Shown: positions 1 to 13,755, counted from the first letter of the stretch. The stretch: DNA of 64,000 nucleotides from Chamaecrista fasciculata (GCA_003254925.1 QANZ01017486.1:1577-65576), one strand, 5' to 3'. Notes: generated by a model not told the origin, from the sequence alone. Numbers and translations are program-made.

Positions 1-505
1 GTAAAATTTTTGTTATTTAAATCATTTTGTCTAGTATACTTCAAATTTATAAACTATGCTAATTCCAATTAAAAATAGGTTGATAGATTACTGCATAACA
101 ATGTTTGCTTAATCCTAGCAAGTGTGAATGTGACATTCTTGTTGTATTATGATGGGCCTGCTGGCCTGTTGTCACTGGTCCAGGGTCCACATTAATTAAG
201 AAAAGATGCTGGACCCAAACAAGGGACATGAGTGTGTGAGTGTGAGGAATGTAATGGTTTAATAGGTATTTATAGGGAGGGTTTGGGAGAGAGTAGGGTA
301 AGGAAAATTTAGGGAAATGGTTTGGGAGAGAGTCTAGCCGTTCAAAAGCTTGACACCCTTGTGTTACAATCATTTTTATGAGTTTTTCGCTGTTCTTACT
401 GTGTTAGCATATTCTCTTCTGAGAGTGGGTTTTTTCTGCATTTTGGAGTTGAATATAGTGAAGGGTTCTATCATATATATTCTCATATCTTCTGTTCCTT
501 GTCAG
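1..505 (+). other. TOR intron entering the window
   Basis: The window opens inside an intron of the TOR gene. No exon with conserved TOR sequence is visible before the acceptor that ends at 505. The stretch is AT-rich and holds no recognisable element. Upstream exons (HEAT repeats and most of the FAT domain) lie outside the window. Confidence 0.7.
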
Positions 506-3500
506 GTTTTGGAGAGTTACGAACGTGCTTACAGCAACATGGTTCGTGTTCAGCAACTTTCAGAACTGGAAGAGGTTTGCTCTCATATAATCAAAAGTTT
601 TATCTTTTGGTACCTTGGTCTTTTTTATATCTTTCAATTATAATATGGGGAAATCTTCTTTCTTCCAGGTTATTGATTACTGTACCCTTCCTATTGGAGA
701 TCCAGTTGCTGAAGGGCGGCGGGCTCTAATTCGCAATATGTGGACTCAACGTATTCAAGGTGCAAAAAGCAATGTTGAGGTAGGCATATTGTGACTTCAA
801 ACATGGCATATGCTTAAAAAGTTAAGATGAAGTGTCATAGGCACAAATTTGAATCAAAGGCCCACATAAAATCCTTGTTGGATGTAATAACAGTATTGTT
901 TGACTTTTTGTTAGATGCACATATTTGCATTTGTTTTAGAGGTTTAGAGAGTACAATGAAAATATGTTGAAACATTGAAATTCAAACTATTATTTAGTTT
1001 GACCTTTGGCTAAATTGACCTTGATTGAGGCAAGCATGTTTGGCTCATCATAAAGTTTTGATGATGGGTTAAGATTAAGCTATAATACAACAATAGTGAG
1101 CTTATATGAGTCTTTGATTACATCTACCAATGTCATATGGTATTACAGAGGAGGTTTATTCGCAATTCAACTGATACAGGTAAAGTCTAAACAAATCTTT
1201 CTTTCTTTGAAAGGTTATCATTTAATAGGCATTGGCATGAGTTGCCTAGTATTTGATAGTCATTGGCATGAGTATCAGGTCCCAGGTGTCCAATGTTTGA
1301 GGTTTTCCCTCTTTCACATGTGGGGATTTGTATAGGCTGACTCCTTGGTTTCCTGTAATGAGTTCACATGATTCACTCCATCTTTCAAGAGGTTAATGTT
1401 ATGTTGGCTGAGTTGAATGCTGAAACTATCCTTGCTGTGTCTTCTCTTAATAGTTTACACTCTTGGGTTGAGGTGGTTCTTGACAGTATTGGAGCCTATG
1501 AAAATGGGAAAATGGGGTTAATATTTATATTCTTGTCACTCTCAATTCTTGTAAATCAATTCAAATTTGTGCATGATGTATGATAGACTTGTGCTTGGTC
1601 CATGTTTCAAGTGCTAAGGTCTTTTGCATGAATAGGAAGGCTTGCACAAACTCGCCAAGGCTTACTCATGGTTTGGCAACTCCCTATATTACCTTTTTTA
1701 AACCCATTCGGTTATGTTTGAAAATAGTGATAGCTAGAAGATCAACTGATGGTTATTGTAAAAGATAATTGATACTTCTAAACAGTAATAAACTTGAAGA
1801 CTTTTAGATGGTGGTAAACTCCTAATGCTTAGGAGTTTTATCTGAATAGGATTTCTTGGTAACTCCAGATACCCCTCTTTGTACTTTTATGATTAATAAT
1901 AAGAAGCATTATTCAGTTTACTACTCTGTCTCAACACTTAAATTAATATGAAGGTAATTGTCTCCTATCAGCATAAAAATTGCTTGCCCTTTGCTGACAT
2001 CACTAGTATTTTCATTAATTGCTATTAATGAGCTCATGCAATCCAAATTTCATCTGTATAATTAACATGCTGCATTAGGATTCTGTGACATGTTCTTTTC
2101 TTCCCTGCTTCATTTATGTGCTTCTTCTAACTCCTTGAATTTTTTTAAGTATAGGTTTGGCAGGCACTTCTGGTTGTTAGAGCTCTTGTGCTTCCTCCTT
2201 CAGAGGACATTGAAACTTGGCTCAAGTTTGCCTCTCTCTGCAGAAAAAATGGGCGTGTCAGCCAGGCGAGATCTACTTTAGTTAAACTTCTACAGGTTTG
2301 TGATGTTATTCTTTGCAGAAAAGGTTGCTATCTTATGTTTACCATTTTTTTTCACTTAACTCATTGTTTGTTAATTGTATTAGTATGATCCTGAAATATC
2401 TCCTGAAAATGTGCGATATCATGGACCACCTCAAGTAATGCTGGCGTACTTAAAATATCAGTATTCACTTGGAGAGGATTTAAAGCGTAGGGAAGCATTT
2501 GTCAGGCTGCAGGTATAATAAATCTGTTTTAGTAATAACTCATCTTTCTTGAACTTTTACATCTACTGCTAATCTTCTTTGTGCTTTTCTTTGATTCAAA
2601 TTGTTTGATGTAGAATTTGGCTTTGGAGCTTTCAAGCACGCCCAGCATTCAACCAGTTACACTGTCAGGGTTTGCGAACAGTGCCAATCCAAGTGTTCCT
2701 CTCCTTGCTCGTGTGTATCTTATACTTGGATCTTGGCAGTGGTCGCTTTCACCTGGGCTAGATGATGAGTCTATACAAGGTTCTGGGATGTTATAGTTTA
2801 CTTTTTGAGGTTGAAAATGATTTCAACTTTTTCCCTGATTTTGTATCAACATTTGTAGATATTCTTGCCGCATTCACCAAGGCTACTCAGTATGCAAATA
2901 AATGGGCTAAAGCTTGGCATAAATGGGCGTTATTCAATACAGCAGTGATGTCTCATTACACATTAAGAGGTTTTCCTGATGTTGCAGCTCAATTTGTTGT
3001 TGCTGCTGTCACTGGCTACTTTCATTCAATAGCATGTGGAGCAAATGCTAAAGGTGTTGATGATAGTTTACAGGTATGCCACGTTTTCTGTAGTAACATG
3101 AGATCATGTATCTGTGATCTGTGCATACTGGCATGATTAGTGATAATTGACTTGGTCATTACTGTGTTTCCACTTTTTCAAGCTGCAATCTTCTTGCAAC
3201 TATCGCATTTTATATTTGTAAAAAAGCTGAAGCCTTAGCATCTTAAATTTGATCATTCTTTCCTTGGATTGTGCTTAAATTGAGATGGGAAACTCTAGAA
3301 TCCAACTCTCTTGTTTTAATCAGACAATGCACTATGCCACAGTGACCTGTTTCAATCATATTCAGCTCTGCATAACAAATTAGCATTGTGCTCCCTTGGA
3401 TGCCTACTTTTTTCAACATATTATGTTCCACAATTAGTTTCAGGTTTTACAATGGAACTTGTTGTATATGTTAATAGAGAGTATTCTATCATGTAATTAA

Positions 3501-6500
3501 TCAATAGTCAGCACCTGCTGTAAATAGTTTAACAATTTTTCTTGGTCCTGTATAGACTCGATAGTTTTATGTGGTACGGAGGGAATAATATTTGGAGTTA
3601 TGCTCTTTCTTGTGTCTATTTAATTTTGTTTATTGATGGGTCCGTTTGTATTGATACTTTTGCTTTTGGTTACTGTTTTGTTTTTTCTTTTTATGCTTCT
3701 TGGCGGAAACTTCCTATTATTATGGAATGTACATAATTTAGTAACAGAGTAACTAATTGATGTAAGTTTTCGACCAGACTGATGCATAGTCTTAGGGATT
3801 AGATAGCAGAAATTTGGGGGTTAGTTTGCCTAGTATAAATCCTCCTCGTATATATAAATTTTGCATTCTCTGGTGGAAATACACAGGTAAAATTCATTTC
3901 CCATCTCCTAGTTTATACATATCTTAATTCATTCTTTGTCTATATCTAACATAACTGTCAATTATCCAAACATTATATTTTTAAGAATCTGGTGAGCATC
4001 ATTACAATTAGGTGTTATAATTCCCAGAACTAAATGTTTTCTGGATTAATATTTGGACTAATTTAAATGTGCCTTTTTCTTACAAACATAATTTATATAT
4101 CTACATTTTTATGACTGAGCTTTCTGCTTATACTTGCTAAGTATTCCCATAAAGATTTGCTAGTCATTGTTCAATAACTGGATTTTTTTTTTTTTTTAGT
4201 ATATTAAAATTCTGATTTTCACACTTTTTGTATCGGTGTCAGGACATACTGCGGCTTTTGACATTATGGTTCAACCATGGTGCTACAATAGAAGTTCAAA
4301 TGGCCCTTAAGAAAGGATTTTCTCTAGTTAATATCAACACTTGGCTAGTAGTTCTGCCTCAAATAATTGCCAGAATACACTCTAATAACCATGCAGTACG
4401 AGAATTAATACAATCGCTCTTGGTGCGGATTGGGCAAAGTCATCCACAGGTTTGTGGCTGATATCTTTCACTTTGAATTTGGTTAGATATTGGGATGAAT
4501 TTTGCTGTTTTTGTTTGCTATCTTTATATTGCATACTTTTTTTCCCTCAATGGTTGCTCATGTATATTCCTAGTGGCAATTGGTTTTTCAGCTCTCCATA
4601 CTTTTGTCAATATCAGGAGCAGACCTACGGTGGAATTATGCATAGTTCTGTTATTGGTCCATTCCCCATACTGATGCAGATTCCTTAAAATAATTGTATA
4701 TGATGAGAATCTCAATGCTGTAGTTGTTGTAGAATCAAATGATTGACTCTTGATACTCTTGTCTTCTTGTAAATTCAATCAGTAGTTTGAGGCATCTACT
4801 TCTAACAATTTATGAATAGTTTTATACAGATGCCAATAGCCTAGAAAATTTTGTTACATACGGTTTTGCTATTTGATAACCCTTTTAATTGAAGCAGTTC
4901 TAAGTAGTGATTTAAGATTCAAAACAAAATGTAGTGAGTCGAGATTGGGATGTCCAAGGGTATGCAGTCTAACAGCATGATTAAGTCAGTTTTCTGTTTT
5001 GTCGACCTTCTTTTCTTGAAATAATGTTTATGTTGCTTCACAGGGAATAGCATTTGAATGATGAATTTTATGCTTATACTGGTTACTTTGGATTACAGTT
5101 TTGTTATTATGTGTTATGGGCATTCATATTTTTTTTTATAGGCTCTCATGTATCCACTCCTTGTGGCCTGTAAATCAATAAGCAACTTACGCAGAGCTGC
5201 AGCTCAGGAAGTTGTTGACAAAGTTAGACAGCGTAGTGGTGTTCTTGTGGATCAGGTTTGATGGTTGTCTATCTACAGTTTTGTTCTTTCATAGTTATTC
5301 TGCTATTCTATCTGTATGCTGCTTTCTGTCTGCAGGCACAACTTGTATCAAAAGAATTGATCAGGGTTGCAATACTTTGGCATGAAATGTGGCATGAAGC
5401 CCTTGAAGAAGCTAGTCGTTTGTATTTTGGTGAACATAACATTGAAGGGATGTTGAAGGTGTTGGAACCATTGCACGAGATGCTTGAAGAAGGAGCAATG
5501 AGAAACAACGTCACAATAAAAGAGAGAATATTTATTGAGGTGTGTCAGAATCTCCTTTTATTTGGTTATAATTGATTAAATAGTTGTCAATTTGTCATGT
5601 ATAAATTGCTGACCTGGAAACATGATCTGTAATTATGTTTTTTTTTAACCCTATATTATTTTGTTGCTTTCTTATACATAAAATAAATTTCAAATGAGTT
5701 TGTTCAAAGATGAGTTCCAATCACAACAAATTCGCATGTTGACTTTGATTTTGTCAATACTTTTTTTGTTATTTCAGGCATATCGCCAAGAATTGTTAGA
5801 GGCTTACGAGTGCTGTATGAAATATAAGAGAACTGGGAAAGATGCTGAACTAACCCAGGTTTGACATTTTGGAGATCTGAATATTTTATTTAGCTACTTA
5901 TTGTGAAGGCACTGAATCATTTGGTCACTTACATATATGTTATAAATGAGAGGCATACATCATCCATCCTGGCCCTTCTCCTGATAGTTCAAGCTTTTTT
6001 GATTATTTGATTCTTGCTTTCTTGGCATGATTCACTGGAATACACTTTGAAATCTGAAGAGCTAAGTCTCTAAACCCTCTTTTCCAAATTGGAGCCAGCT
6101 TCAGCCCAGATTTCTCTTGCCTGTTTTAGATATTTTGTATTAGTTGTAATTTTTTTTAAAAAAAGATTGTATGGAGTGAGATGAAGAACTGATGGTTTAT
6201 GTCATATGATAGCGTTGCATGTATGTGTGCATTCATATTTGTGTCTGTGACTGTGATAGATATGATTTCTATAGCCTGTTTCTATTTTTCATTGACTGGG
6301 ATTTAATTTTCTAATTGTGTCTTGATCAGGCATGGGATATCTATTATCATGTATTTAGAAAGATAGATAAGCAGCTCCAAAGTCTTACAACCTTAGACTT
6401 GGAGGTAAGAGTGATGGTTGTTGATCTATATATTTTGTCATTGTCTTTGGTCTAATACTTTGTGCATATCTCCTAGTCTGTTTCTCCAGAATTGCTAGAA

Positions 6501-9500
6501 TGCCGCAATCTAGAGCTTGCTGTACCTGGCAAATATATTGCTGGTAAATAATTTTGAGTTTTCCATTAAATGCTTGCACTTAAGTGAATGTAGTCTACTA
6601 AATCATTCATATCTATTATTTCAGATGCACCAGTGGTAACAATTGCATCATTTGCACGCCAGCTTGTTGTTATAACATCTAAGCAACGACCCAGGAAGTT
6701 GACCATTCATGGAAGTGATGGCGAAGACTATGCCTTCTTATTGAAGGGACATGAGGATTTACGCCAGGACGAACGTGTCATGCAGGTACCCAAATGAATG
6801 TTTTCCTGTGAGCTGCTGCTATATTTTGATTTCTGTCAAGTTTTTTTCCTTATGATCTTTAATTTGACAAGTCCTATGATTATTTTTGCTAGCTTTTTGG
6901 TTTGGTGAACACTCTACTCGAGAATTCTAGGAAAACATCTGAGAAAGACTTGTCTATTGAGCGATATGCTGTGATTCCTTTATCTCCAAACAGTGGGTTG
7001 ATTGGATGGGTCCCTAATTGTGACACATTGCATCATCTAATTCGGGAATACAGGGATGCTCGGAAGGTTAGATAGGATATCTGCTTTCTTCTATCCATTG
7101 CACCAATCTGTTGGTTTTCTTATTGGGGTTTCATTGTAGTCAGATCTTCATGGTTAATATGTTGTATGTTTAAACCACGTGAATTTTTTAACCCTGTTGT
7201 ACAGATCACCTTGAATCAAGAGCATAAATATATGCTTAGTTTTGCACCTGATTATGATCATTTGCCTCTTGTTGCTAAAGTGGAGGTCTTTGAGTATGCT
7301 TTGCACAATACTGAAGGGAACGACCTATCCAAGGTATGTAATGTTTTAGACTCTTCTGTGCATATGGTCTTGGTCCTCTATGGCATGCACTTATTTCAAA
7401 GTTCACAATGATCCTTTCTTAGGTGCTTTGGTTGAAAAGTCGAACATCTGAGATATGGCTTGAGAGGAGAACAAATTATACTAGAAGCTTGGCTGTCATG
7501 AGCATGGTGCGTACTTATTCTGAATGTTGAATTGAAAATGTGACTTATTATTTATCTGCTGTGTTATATAAATCTGTATGATCTACATCATGTTCTGAAT
7601 TATTTTCAAAAGCGTTCATGAGAGATCACATCTAGGGACTTCACCTAGGCTCAACAGTTTGGCTGGAAGAGCTAGATATTTGGTTTTGTACACTCTGGAA
7701 ATTTTGATTTTTACTAATTCATCCCCCCTCCCCCCAGTTGTGTACTGGTAAATCCATCATTTTATACTTTTTTTTTTTATTTTAATTAATTAATTGTTTG
7801 ACTGTCTCCCATTCTTTACATGTAAAACTGTATATGTATGAGTTTTCTGATATTGAAGGTAATGACTTCTTGTAACCAACTTCTTTGTCCCTCCCAAAGC
7901 TATGAAGATATAGAGTGGGATGTCATCTCTGTGATATTTATTCTTTCTTTTAAAAAAATATTTTGAATATGATTTCTAGGTGTAAGATATATGATGAATA
8001 AATTGTTGGTTGTGGCAAAGTTAATTCTCTGTTCTTTGTATTTTCGTGAGATAAACTGATGATTCGGTTCTACCAGGTTGGTTACCTCCTTGGCTTAGGT
8101 GATCGTCATCCAAGTAATCTTATGCTACACCGGTTTAGGTAACTAACAATTTTTTTTTAAAAAAAAGGCTAGATTGACAGAATTAGATAATTAAAAATTT
8201 GAAACATCTAATGTTTCTCATATTCTGCAGTGGGAAGATTTTACACATAGATTTTGGAGACTGCTTTGAGGCATCAATGAACCGTGAGAAGTTCCCAGAG
8301 AAGGTGGGTTAAGAGTTTTTTTTTTTTTGGGGTTAGGTTTCATCATTTGGGTCACCGGATTTTTTTATGTGTTATTGTCTCTTAAGTCTTATCTAACAAG
8401 TTCCTTCTTTAGGTTCCTTTCCGTTTGACAAGAATGCTTGTGAAAGCTATGGAAGTTAGTGGTATTGAAGGAAACTTCCGGTCAACTTGTGAAAATGTGA
8501 TGCAAGTTCTGCGAACAAATAAAGATAGTGTTATGGCTATGATGGAGGTATAGAACCTTTGCTTTCATTATCCTCTCTACACCCTGCTTCCTGCTATTAA
8601 AAATGCTTTTTTTTTTTTTGGCCAGAGCTATTAAAAATGCTTAGTAGCTCTCACTTTGTCAAATTTTTTCAGAAATATGACCAATGAAAATCATTCTCTG
8701 TAGTTCGGAGATGTTCTATACTTCTATTTTGATGTTTATAATTTGCAAGTTATTATTATTTTTTTTTGGTAGTAATTCTGAGTTGCTGGAAATGACATAA
8801 TTTTTTTTCATTTTTACTATCATGTTGAACAAAAAAATAGATAGATATGTGAAAGAGTAAGAAAGGAATTTTGTGAGATTTGTATGTCAAAACAAGTATA
8901 CGTGCATCATAAATCACTCTGACTCTAGTCTTGAGGGCTTAATTGCCATAAACTTAGCTTACCCAAGAGCAGTGGAAAGAAACTTTCTTGAGCAAGACAA
9001 GTCCAGTTTCTTTATGGATGTCTTGGGATTATATATATTAAATCATTACATGTTTTACAGTCTCTAATTAGTTGGATAAATAGGTTGATTATTTGTTCTT
9101 CCTGGATTCAGGCGTTTGTGCATGATCCTCTCATCAATTGGCGTCTCTTTAATTTCAATGAAGTTCCGCAAATGTCAATGCTTACGAGCAATCATGTACC
9201 TGCTGCTGTGAATGCTGAAGAATCTGCCACAAATAGGGAGCTTCCTCATCCTCAGCGTGGTGCCCGTGAGAGGGAGCTTCTTCAGGTATTTATAAACTAT
9301 TATGTTGTTGCTTTTCAATAACATAATGATGCTAATTAATTTTAATTGCACATGTAGGCTGTAAACCAACTTGGTGATGCTAATGAGGTCCTTAATGAGC
9401 GTGCCGTAGTTGTTATGGCTCGCATGAGTAATAAGCTTACAGGACGGGACTTCTCGACTTGCTCTACAGTTTCATCAAGCTCTAGTCAACATGTAGTAGA

Positions 9501-10119
9501 CCATAGCAGCTTAATTGCTGGAGACACTCGTGAAGTTGATCATGGCTTATCGGTGAAAGTGCAAGTCCAAAAGCTGATTATTCAAGCAACGTCCCATGAA
9601 AATTTATGCCAAAACTATGTCGGGTATGATCCCAAACTCTTGGTTACGTTTAAATTTTGATGAGCAGTGAATTAACGAGCTAACATGTGATTTGCATACT
9701 TCTTTTTTTCCCATAGTTCCTTACTTCCTTTAATAAGTGTATATTATTAATGTGGGTAACCTCTGAACAATAGTGTGGGTATTCCTCCAGTTTGACTGAG
9801 TGGGGGTTTTCTTTAAAGGATCAAATTTTTGTGTAGTGTTTTAGGTATTTGTGATAAGTTCTGCAAAAAAGTTCTTGAAATATTTAATCACATAGTGTTG
9901 ATACGTGAAAACTATCTATTATTAATACTTTATTGAAGAATTTGATTGTAAATGTTTGAAATTTTAATACAAGTCTTATCCTTGTTAGAAGCTCAAGGAT
10001 TTAGAGTAAATTTAGATTGCTTTTTGGTTTGGGACCAACCATTACTGTCTGAAGCTGATTGTGGCTTGATTATTACAACTTCTATCTGTTCTTGTCTCAG
10101 GTGGTGCCCTTTCTGGTGA
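506..10119 (+). CDS. TOR: Serine/threonine protein kinase TOR (target of rapamycin), 3' part
   Basis: TOR is the PI3K-like kinase at the core of TORC1, coupling nutrients and energy to growth. Exons: 506-574, 669-779, 2155-2295, 2384-2512, 2614-2779, 2859-3073, 4243-4449, 5142-5255, 5336-5539, 5778-5858, 6330-6404, 6477-6543, 6625-6785, 6893-7066, 7205-7333, 7423-7506, 8077-8138, 8231-8303, 8413-8547, 9112-9285, 9358-9623, 10101-10119. They join in frame to 951 residues, and all introns are GT-AG. Counting from the first visible residue: the end of FAT up to about 380, FRB about 385-490 ([19 protein letters not shown]), the kinase about 525-840 with GDRHPSN near 717-723 and HIDFGD near 735-740, and FATC ending NYVGWCPFW. 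The last exon encodes only the final residues and the stop. The sequence closely follows Arabidopsis TOR as I recall it. The 5' part is missing only because the window starts late. The large introns (780-2154, 3074-4242) hold no gene that I recognise. Confidence 0.97.
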
Positions 10120-10600
10120 TCAAAGGCAGGGTGTATATTGTATATAATGTTGTACATAGTGAATAGTCCCCGTGGAGGCCTAGGCAAGTTTTTTCTTTGT
10201 TTTTTTTTATTTTTTTTTTTTCTAATTATGTATTATTGTGGTGTATGATATGCTGTACAGTTAGTTCTTTATGTCTTTCGCCACCCTCAACGAAGAAAAA
10301 ATGGAGTAGGATAAGAGTTGGTGCTTGTTCTTCTATAGGGTCTTTGTAAATTTTATTTTTTGTTTTAGAAGAAAATCGTTGCTGTCTTTATTAAAATAGT
10401 ACGGAAGCGAACAGCATCGTTGGTGTTGAATATGAAAAACAAATAGGCAAATAGCGTGTTTTTTTTTTCTTAAGTTTTATCTATCGCATTGTAATTTGTA
10501 TATAAGTATTCTTTTTAAAATAAAATGTAGTACTTCATAGTGATGTTTTATTCATATCTCTTGTATTTTGAGCTAATAAAGGACCATTAATGCTCCTTTA
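10120..10600 (+). other. TOR 3' UTR and polyadenylation region
   Basis: AT-rich sequence follows the TOR stop codon. Candidate plant poly(A) signals are AATAAAA at 10519-10525 and AATAAA at 10575-10580. The exact cleavage site cannot be read from sequence. No other gene is seen here. Confidence 0.5.
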
Positions 10601-10921
10601 ATTTCAAATATTAATTTTCTATATTTGTCGTCGTCATACCATGTATAGGTAGCCATTTTAAATATAGATGGCTAATTAAATTGCACAACTTTTGATATCT
10701 ACAAAGATTACAGCTTTATATTGCACGTTTTTATATTTTCATAGAATTTTAACGAATATGGGCATTAATAAAATAGATATTGGCATATATTTTACTTTCG
10801 GGATATACGAATTAACGAATCAAATCAAATATTCCCCAATGAAGACAAAATATTCCAACATCACGGTATTCATCTTTAAGAGGAAAAAAGGATACAGAAC
10901 AAAAGGTTGCACAGATAAGAT

Positions 10922-10961
10922 AGTTAACATAATTAATGACAAGTTAACATAATTAATGACA
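10922..10961. repeat. 20-bp direct tandem duplication
   Basis: The 20-bp unit AGTTAACATAATTAATGACA occurs twice in direct succession. It lies in intergenic DNA downstream of TOR and has no evident function. Confidence 0.8.
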
Positions 10962-10998
10962 TCCGGAGGAGAAGGCTTGTGAAACAGATAAAAGGGTT

Positions 10999-11503
10999 AT
11001 AGATACCCTACTTAAAAAAGTCAAGAACAGTGAGTGACTCCAGTATGATCAAAGTATTTCTAGCAATAATAGAATTGATCCGTCCTAAAGAGAATTGTTA
11101 AATTTCTACCTTCTCAATAGATTGATTTGAATTTTGTTGCATTGCAAACACTTGCCACATTTAATGTTCTAACACATACTAATCAACTAACTCTAATAAA
11201 TAAAAACTTGATATCTAACAAGAATGAAACAATAAGCTTCTAATAAATAGATACCCTACTTAACAAAGTCAAGAACAATGAGTGACTCCAGTATGATCAA
11301 AGTATTTCTAGCAATAATAGAATTGATCCGTCCTAAAGAGAATTGTTAAATTTCTACTTTCTCATGGATTGATTTGAATTTTGTTGCATTGCAAACACCT
11401 CAACTACACTTGCCACATTTAATGTTCTATCTAACACATACTAATCAACTAACTCTAATAAATAAAAACTTGATATCTAACAAGAATGAAACAGTAAGCT
11501 TCT
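10999..11503. repeat. 248-bp direct tandem repeat, two copies
   Basis: Copy 1 runs from about 10999 to 11246 and copy 2 from 11247 to about 11503. Both begin ATAGATACCCTACTTAA and end near AAGCTTCT. They differ by few substitutions, and copy 2 carries two short insertions (CTCAACTACA and TATC), so the duplication looks recent. No coding frame is conserved between copies. An inverted, interrupted third copy lies at about 12694-13755. Confidence 0.85.
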
Positions 11504-11763
11504 GAATTAAACTCAATATGCGAGCAGGGTTCACCCAACCCCAAAAAGGCGTACTATGATATTCTATTTTTAATCTTAAACCAATGTTAATAATAATAAT
11601 AATAGTATACTAAAGTGATGTGAACTTAGATGGACGTTGAGTAAATAATAGAATAAGCCAGGAACCTCTAGTCAGTATATCACTTGGTGGGTTTGTAAGC
11701 CTGCACACCAAAGGCCAATGCCATTAAAATCACATCATGAAACTTGGTGATAAAATATTAAAA

Positions 11764-11946
11764 TCAATGGAGATTTATATATTTAAGAGATCAAGATATG
11801 AATGAAAATATATGTGTCAATTAGTTTTATTAAATGACCCTAACTGACCCTAATTGTTTCACGATTAAAGTAGACTTGCATAAAATTAATTGGCACATAT
11901 ATTTTCATTCATATCTTGATCTCTTAAATATATAAATCTCCATTGA
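11764..11946. repeat. Near-perfect 67-bp inverted repeat (hairpin)
   Basis: The left arm (11764-11830) and right arm (11880-11946) are reverse complements over 67 bp with two mismatches, around a 49-nt spacer. If transcribed on the plus strand both mismatches become G:U pairs, so the RNA stem would be continuous. The arms begin TCAATGGAG and the homology stops abruptly outside them. No flanking target-site duplication is evident. It could be a young MITE, a rearrangement product or a small-RNA precursor; the sequence alone does not decide. Confidence 0.85.
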
Positions 11947-12693
11947 AAATTTGATTCTAGTCTCTCCAAGCATACGTGACAAAATTGATACAAGTGTTAT
12001 GGAATTCTAAATATATAATTGATATCCCTATCCCTATCCCTATCCATATTTTATATATTGTATAAGAATTTATATGTCATGGAAACTAGATTCATACAAG
12101 TGTCAAGTTTTTCTTTAGGAGTTTCATGAGAGGAATTTTAATTTCTTCTATCACTATTAGCTCAAATAATTTGACCTCTTTGTTCAGGGAATACATTAAA
12201 TTATACGATAATTTTTTGGTCTATCTGTTTCTTAATAAGAGTATTTTTGGCAAGATTAGAATAAAAAATTTATATTTAAAAATTAAAGTATAAAATACAT
12301 TAGGTGGGCTTTAATTGCAGGAAGAACAGTTGAAGAGACTTCTGGATACTCAAAAGTGTATAGATCATATATATTATACTTGGTTAGCTTGCAATTCTCT
12401 TTTCGTTGACCCTTTTGTCTATGTTAATGTACCTTTAATTTATACTCAGGCTGCCAAGCTTGGTGATGATCTGATATCATAAGCAATAATAATCTAAAAT
12501 CAATGGAGTTATATGTTTCTATGTTTAGGAATCATTAAAGCTTGGGCCTCCCATGTGGCACAACACCCTCAAACCAATATAAGGGTATTTCCATAGACTT
12601 GGGTTTACAATATGTGTTGGAGATCAAGCACTCTAACACCAGGACACAAAAGGTTGGATGTATCGTCTAATTATGACAGTAAGATGTTGTTCC
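11947..12693. other. AT-rich intergenic DNA, no gene recognised
   Basis: This stretch contains a short run of repeated TATCCC (about 12026-12047) and otherwise AT-rich sequence. A short exon-like piece at 12321-12355 was considered and rejected. No confident element is seen. Confidence 0.5.
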
Positions 12694-13755
12694 TGTTAGA
12701 TATCAAGTTTTTATTTATTAGTTAGTTGGTTTGTATTTTTTAGCTAAAGCATTAAATGTGTTAGATGTAGTTTAGATGTATATACAAATCCCATTGTATT
12801 AGTCAAAGAAGAAAGGTGCCCTTGAGGCGCCAAACCCCTAAAACGCCTTAGGCGAGAGGCGGCAGAAAGGCGAACACCCGAGCGAACTATGGCGTTCTAA
12901 CATAAACTAAAATACAAGACATATATGAGCAAACATATAGAGATGTAATTTTTCTAACAATATTTGCAATATAAAGCAACTCAAATTACTATAATAATCA
13001 AATTCATTAAGAAACTAGAGTATATATGAAATTGAAGAGCCAAAAAACAAAACATGTGCACTCAAGTTCATAAAATTCAAAACATAATGAAAATAAAAAG
13101 ACCTTAAAATAAGAATAAGTTTCTTATACTGAATCATCAGATTCATATTTATAATTATCATCACTTTCTACTCTTCCTTTATTATATTTATATCCCTCAA
13201 CATCTTCTTCTGTATCATCTAAATGAGTGTTAGAATTTTATATAAAAATAACAGGGCTCATATATGTAAAAAACCAGAACATAATTTTTTTATTTTGGCT
13301 TAGAAGTTAGAAGGATATTTATAGCAGTGGTTATTAAGAGATATGGAGGCTGGAGTTCTGGACAACTAGACCGAACAGGATTGGAATAGTTGAGGAAAAG
13401 AATATAATTAAAAAAGAATAGTGGAGGTAGATGACCGAACATGATAGGAAATTAATAAATTACCATGAAATTTTCATGGCAGAGAACCGCTGAAGAACAG
13501 AAGTTCCCTTTTGTTTTTATTAAATTGTAACCTATCTTATTTAAGTGACTGAGGCACATGCTTATGCATAATAAAAAACATCAAAAGCGAGCACTTAAGT
13601 GCGCCTCAGTGAACATACCGCCTCTCAAGGTTTGAGAGGCGTTCACTAAATTTCCGCCTCGCCTCAACGCCTAAAGCACTGAGGCGAGCGCCTTTAACAA
13701 CACAATTTGTAATGCAACCAAAATTCAAATAAATTCAAATAAATCCATTCAGAAA
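12694..13755 (-). repeat. Third, inverted copy of the 248-bp repeat, split by an insertion
   Basis: On the minus strand, 13708-13755 matches the repeat section around TTTGAATTTTGTTGCATTGC. The segment 12694-12770 matches the section ACATTTAATG through AAAAACTTGATATCTAAC. Their order on the minus strand is the same as in the tandem copies at 10999-11503. About 0.9 kb of unrelated GC-rich sequence sits between the two pieces. The copy is more diverged than the tandem pair, so it is probably older. Confidence 0.65.
12812..13696. mobile_element. Non-autonomous DNA element with GGCG-rich ends
   Basis: Both ends are rich in inverted GGCG/CGCC motifs: AAAGGTGCCCTTGAGGCGCC at the left and a reverse-complement-like end with GAGGCGAGCGCCTTT at the right. 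The middle is AT-rich and codes for nothing obvious. The element splits an older repeat copy, which supports a discrete insertion. I do not see a clean target-site duplication, so the superfamily is uncertain (hAT or Mutator-like are possible). Confidence 0.55.

Noticed and set aside
12321-12482. Two exon-like pieces (EEQLKRLLDTQK and AAKLGDDLIS) with AG/GT-like borders, possibly the end of a gene.
   Set aside because: With a legal GT donor the two pieces do not join in the frame that gives a sensible end, and no upstream exons are seen.
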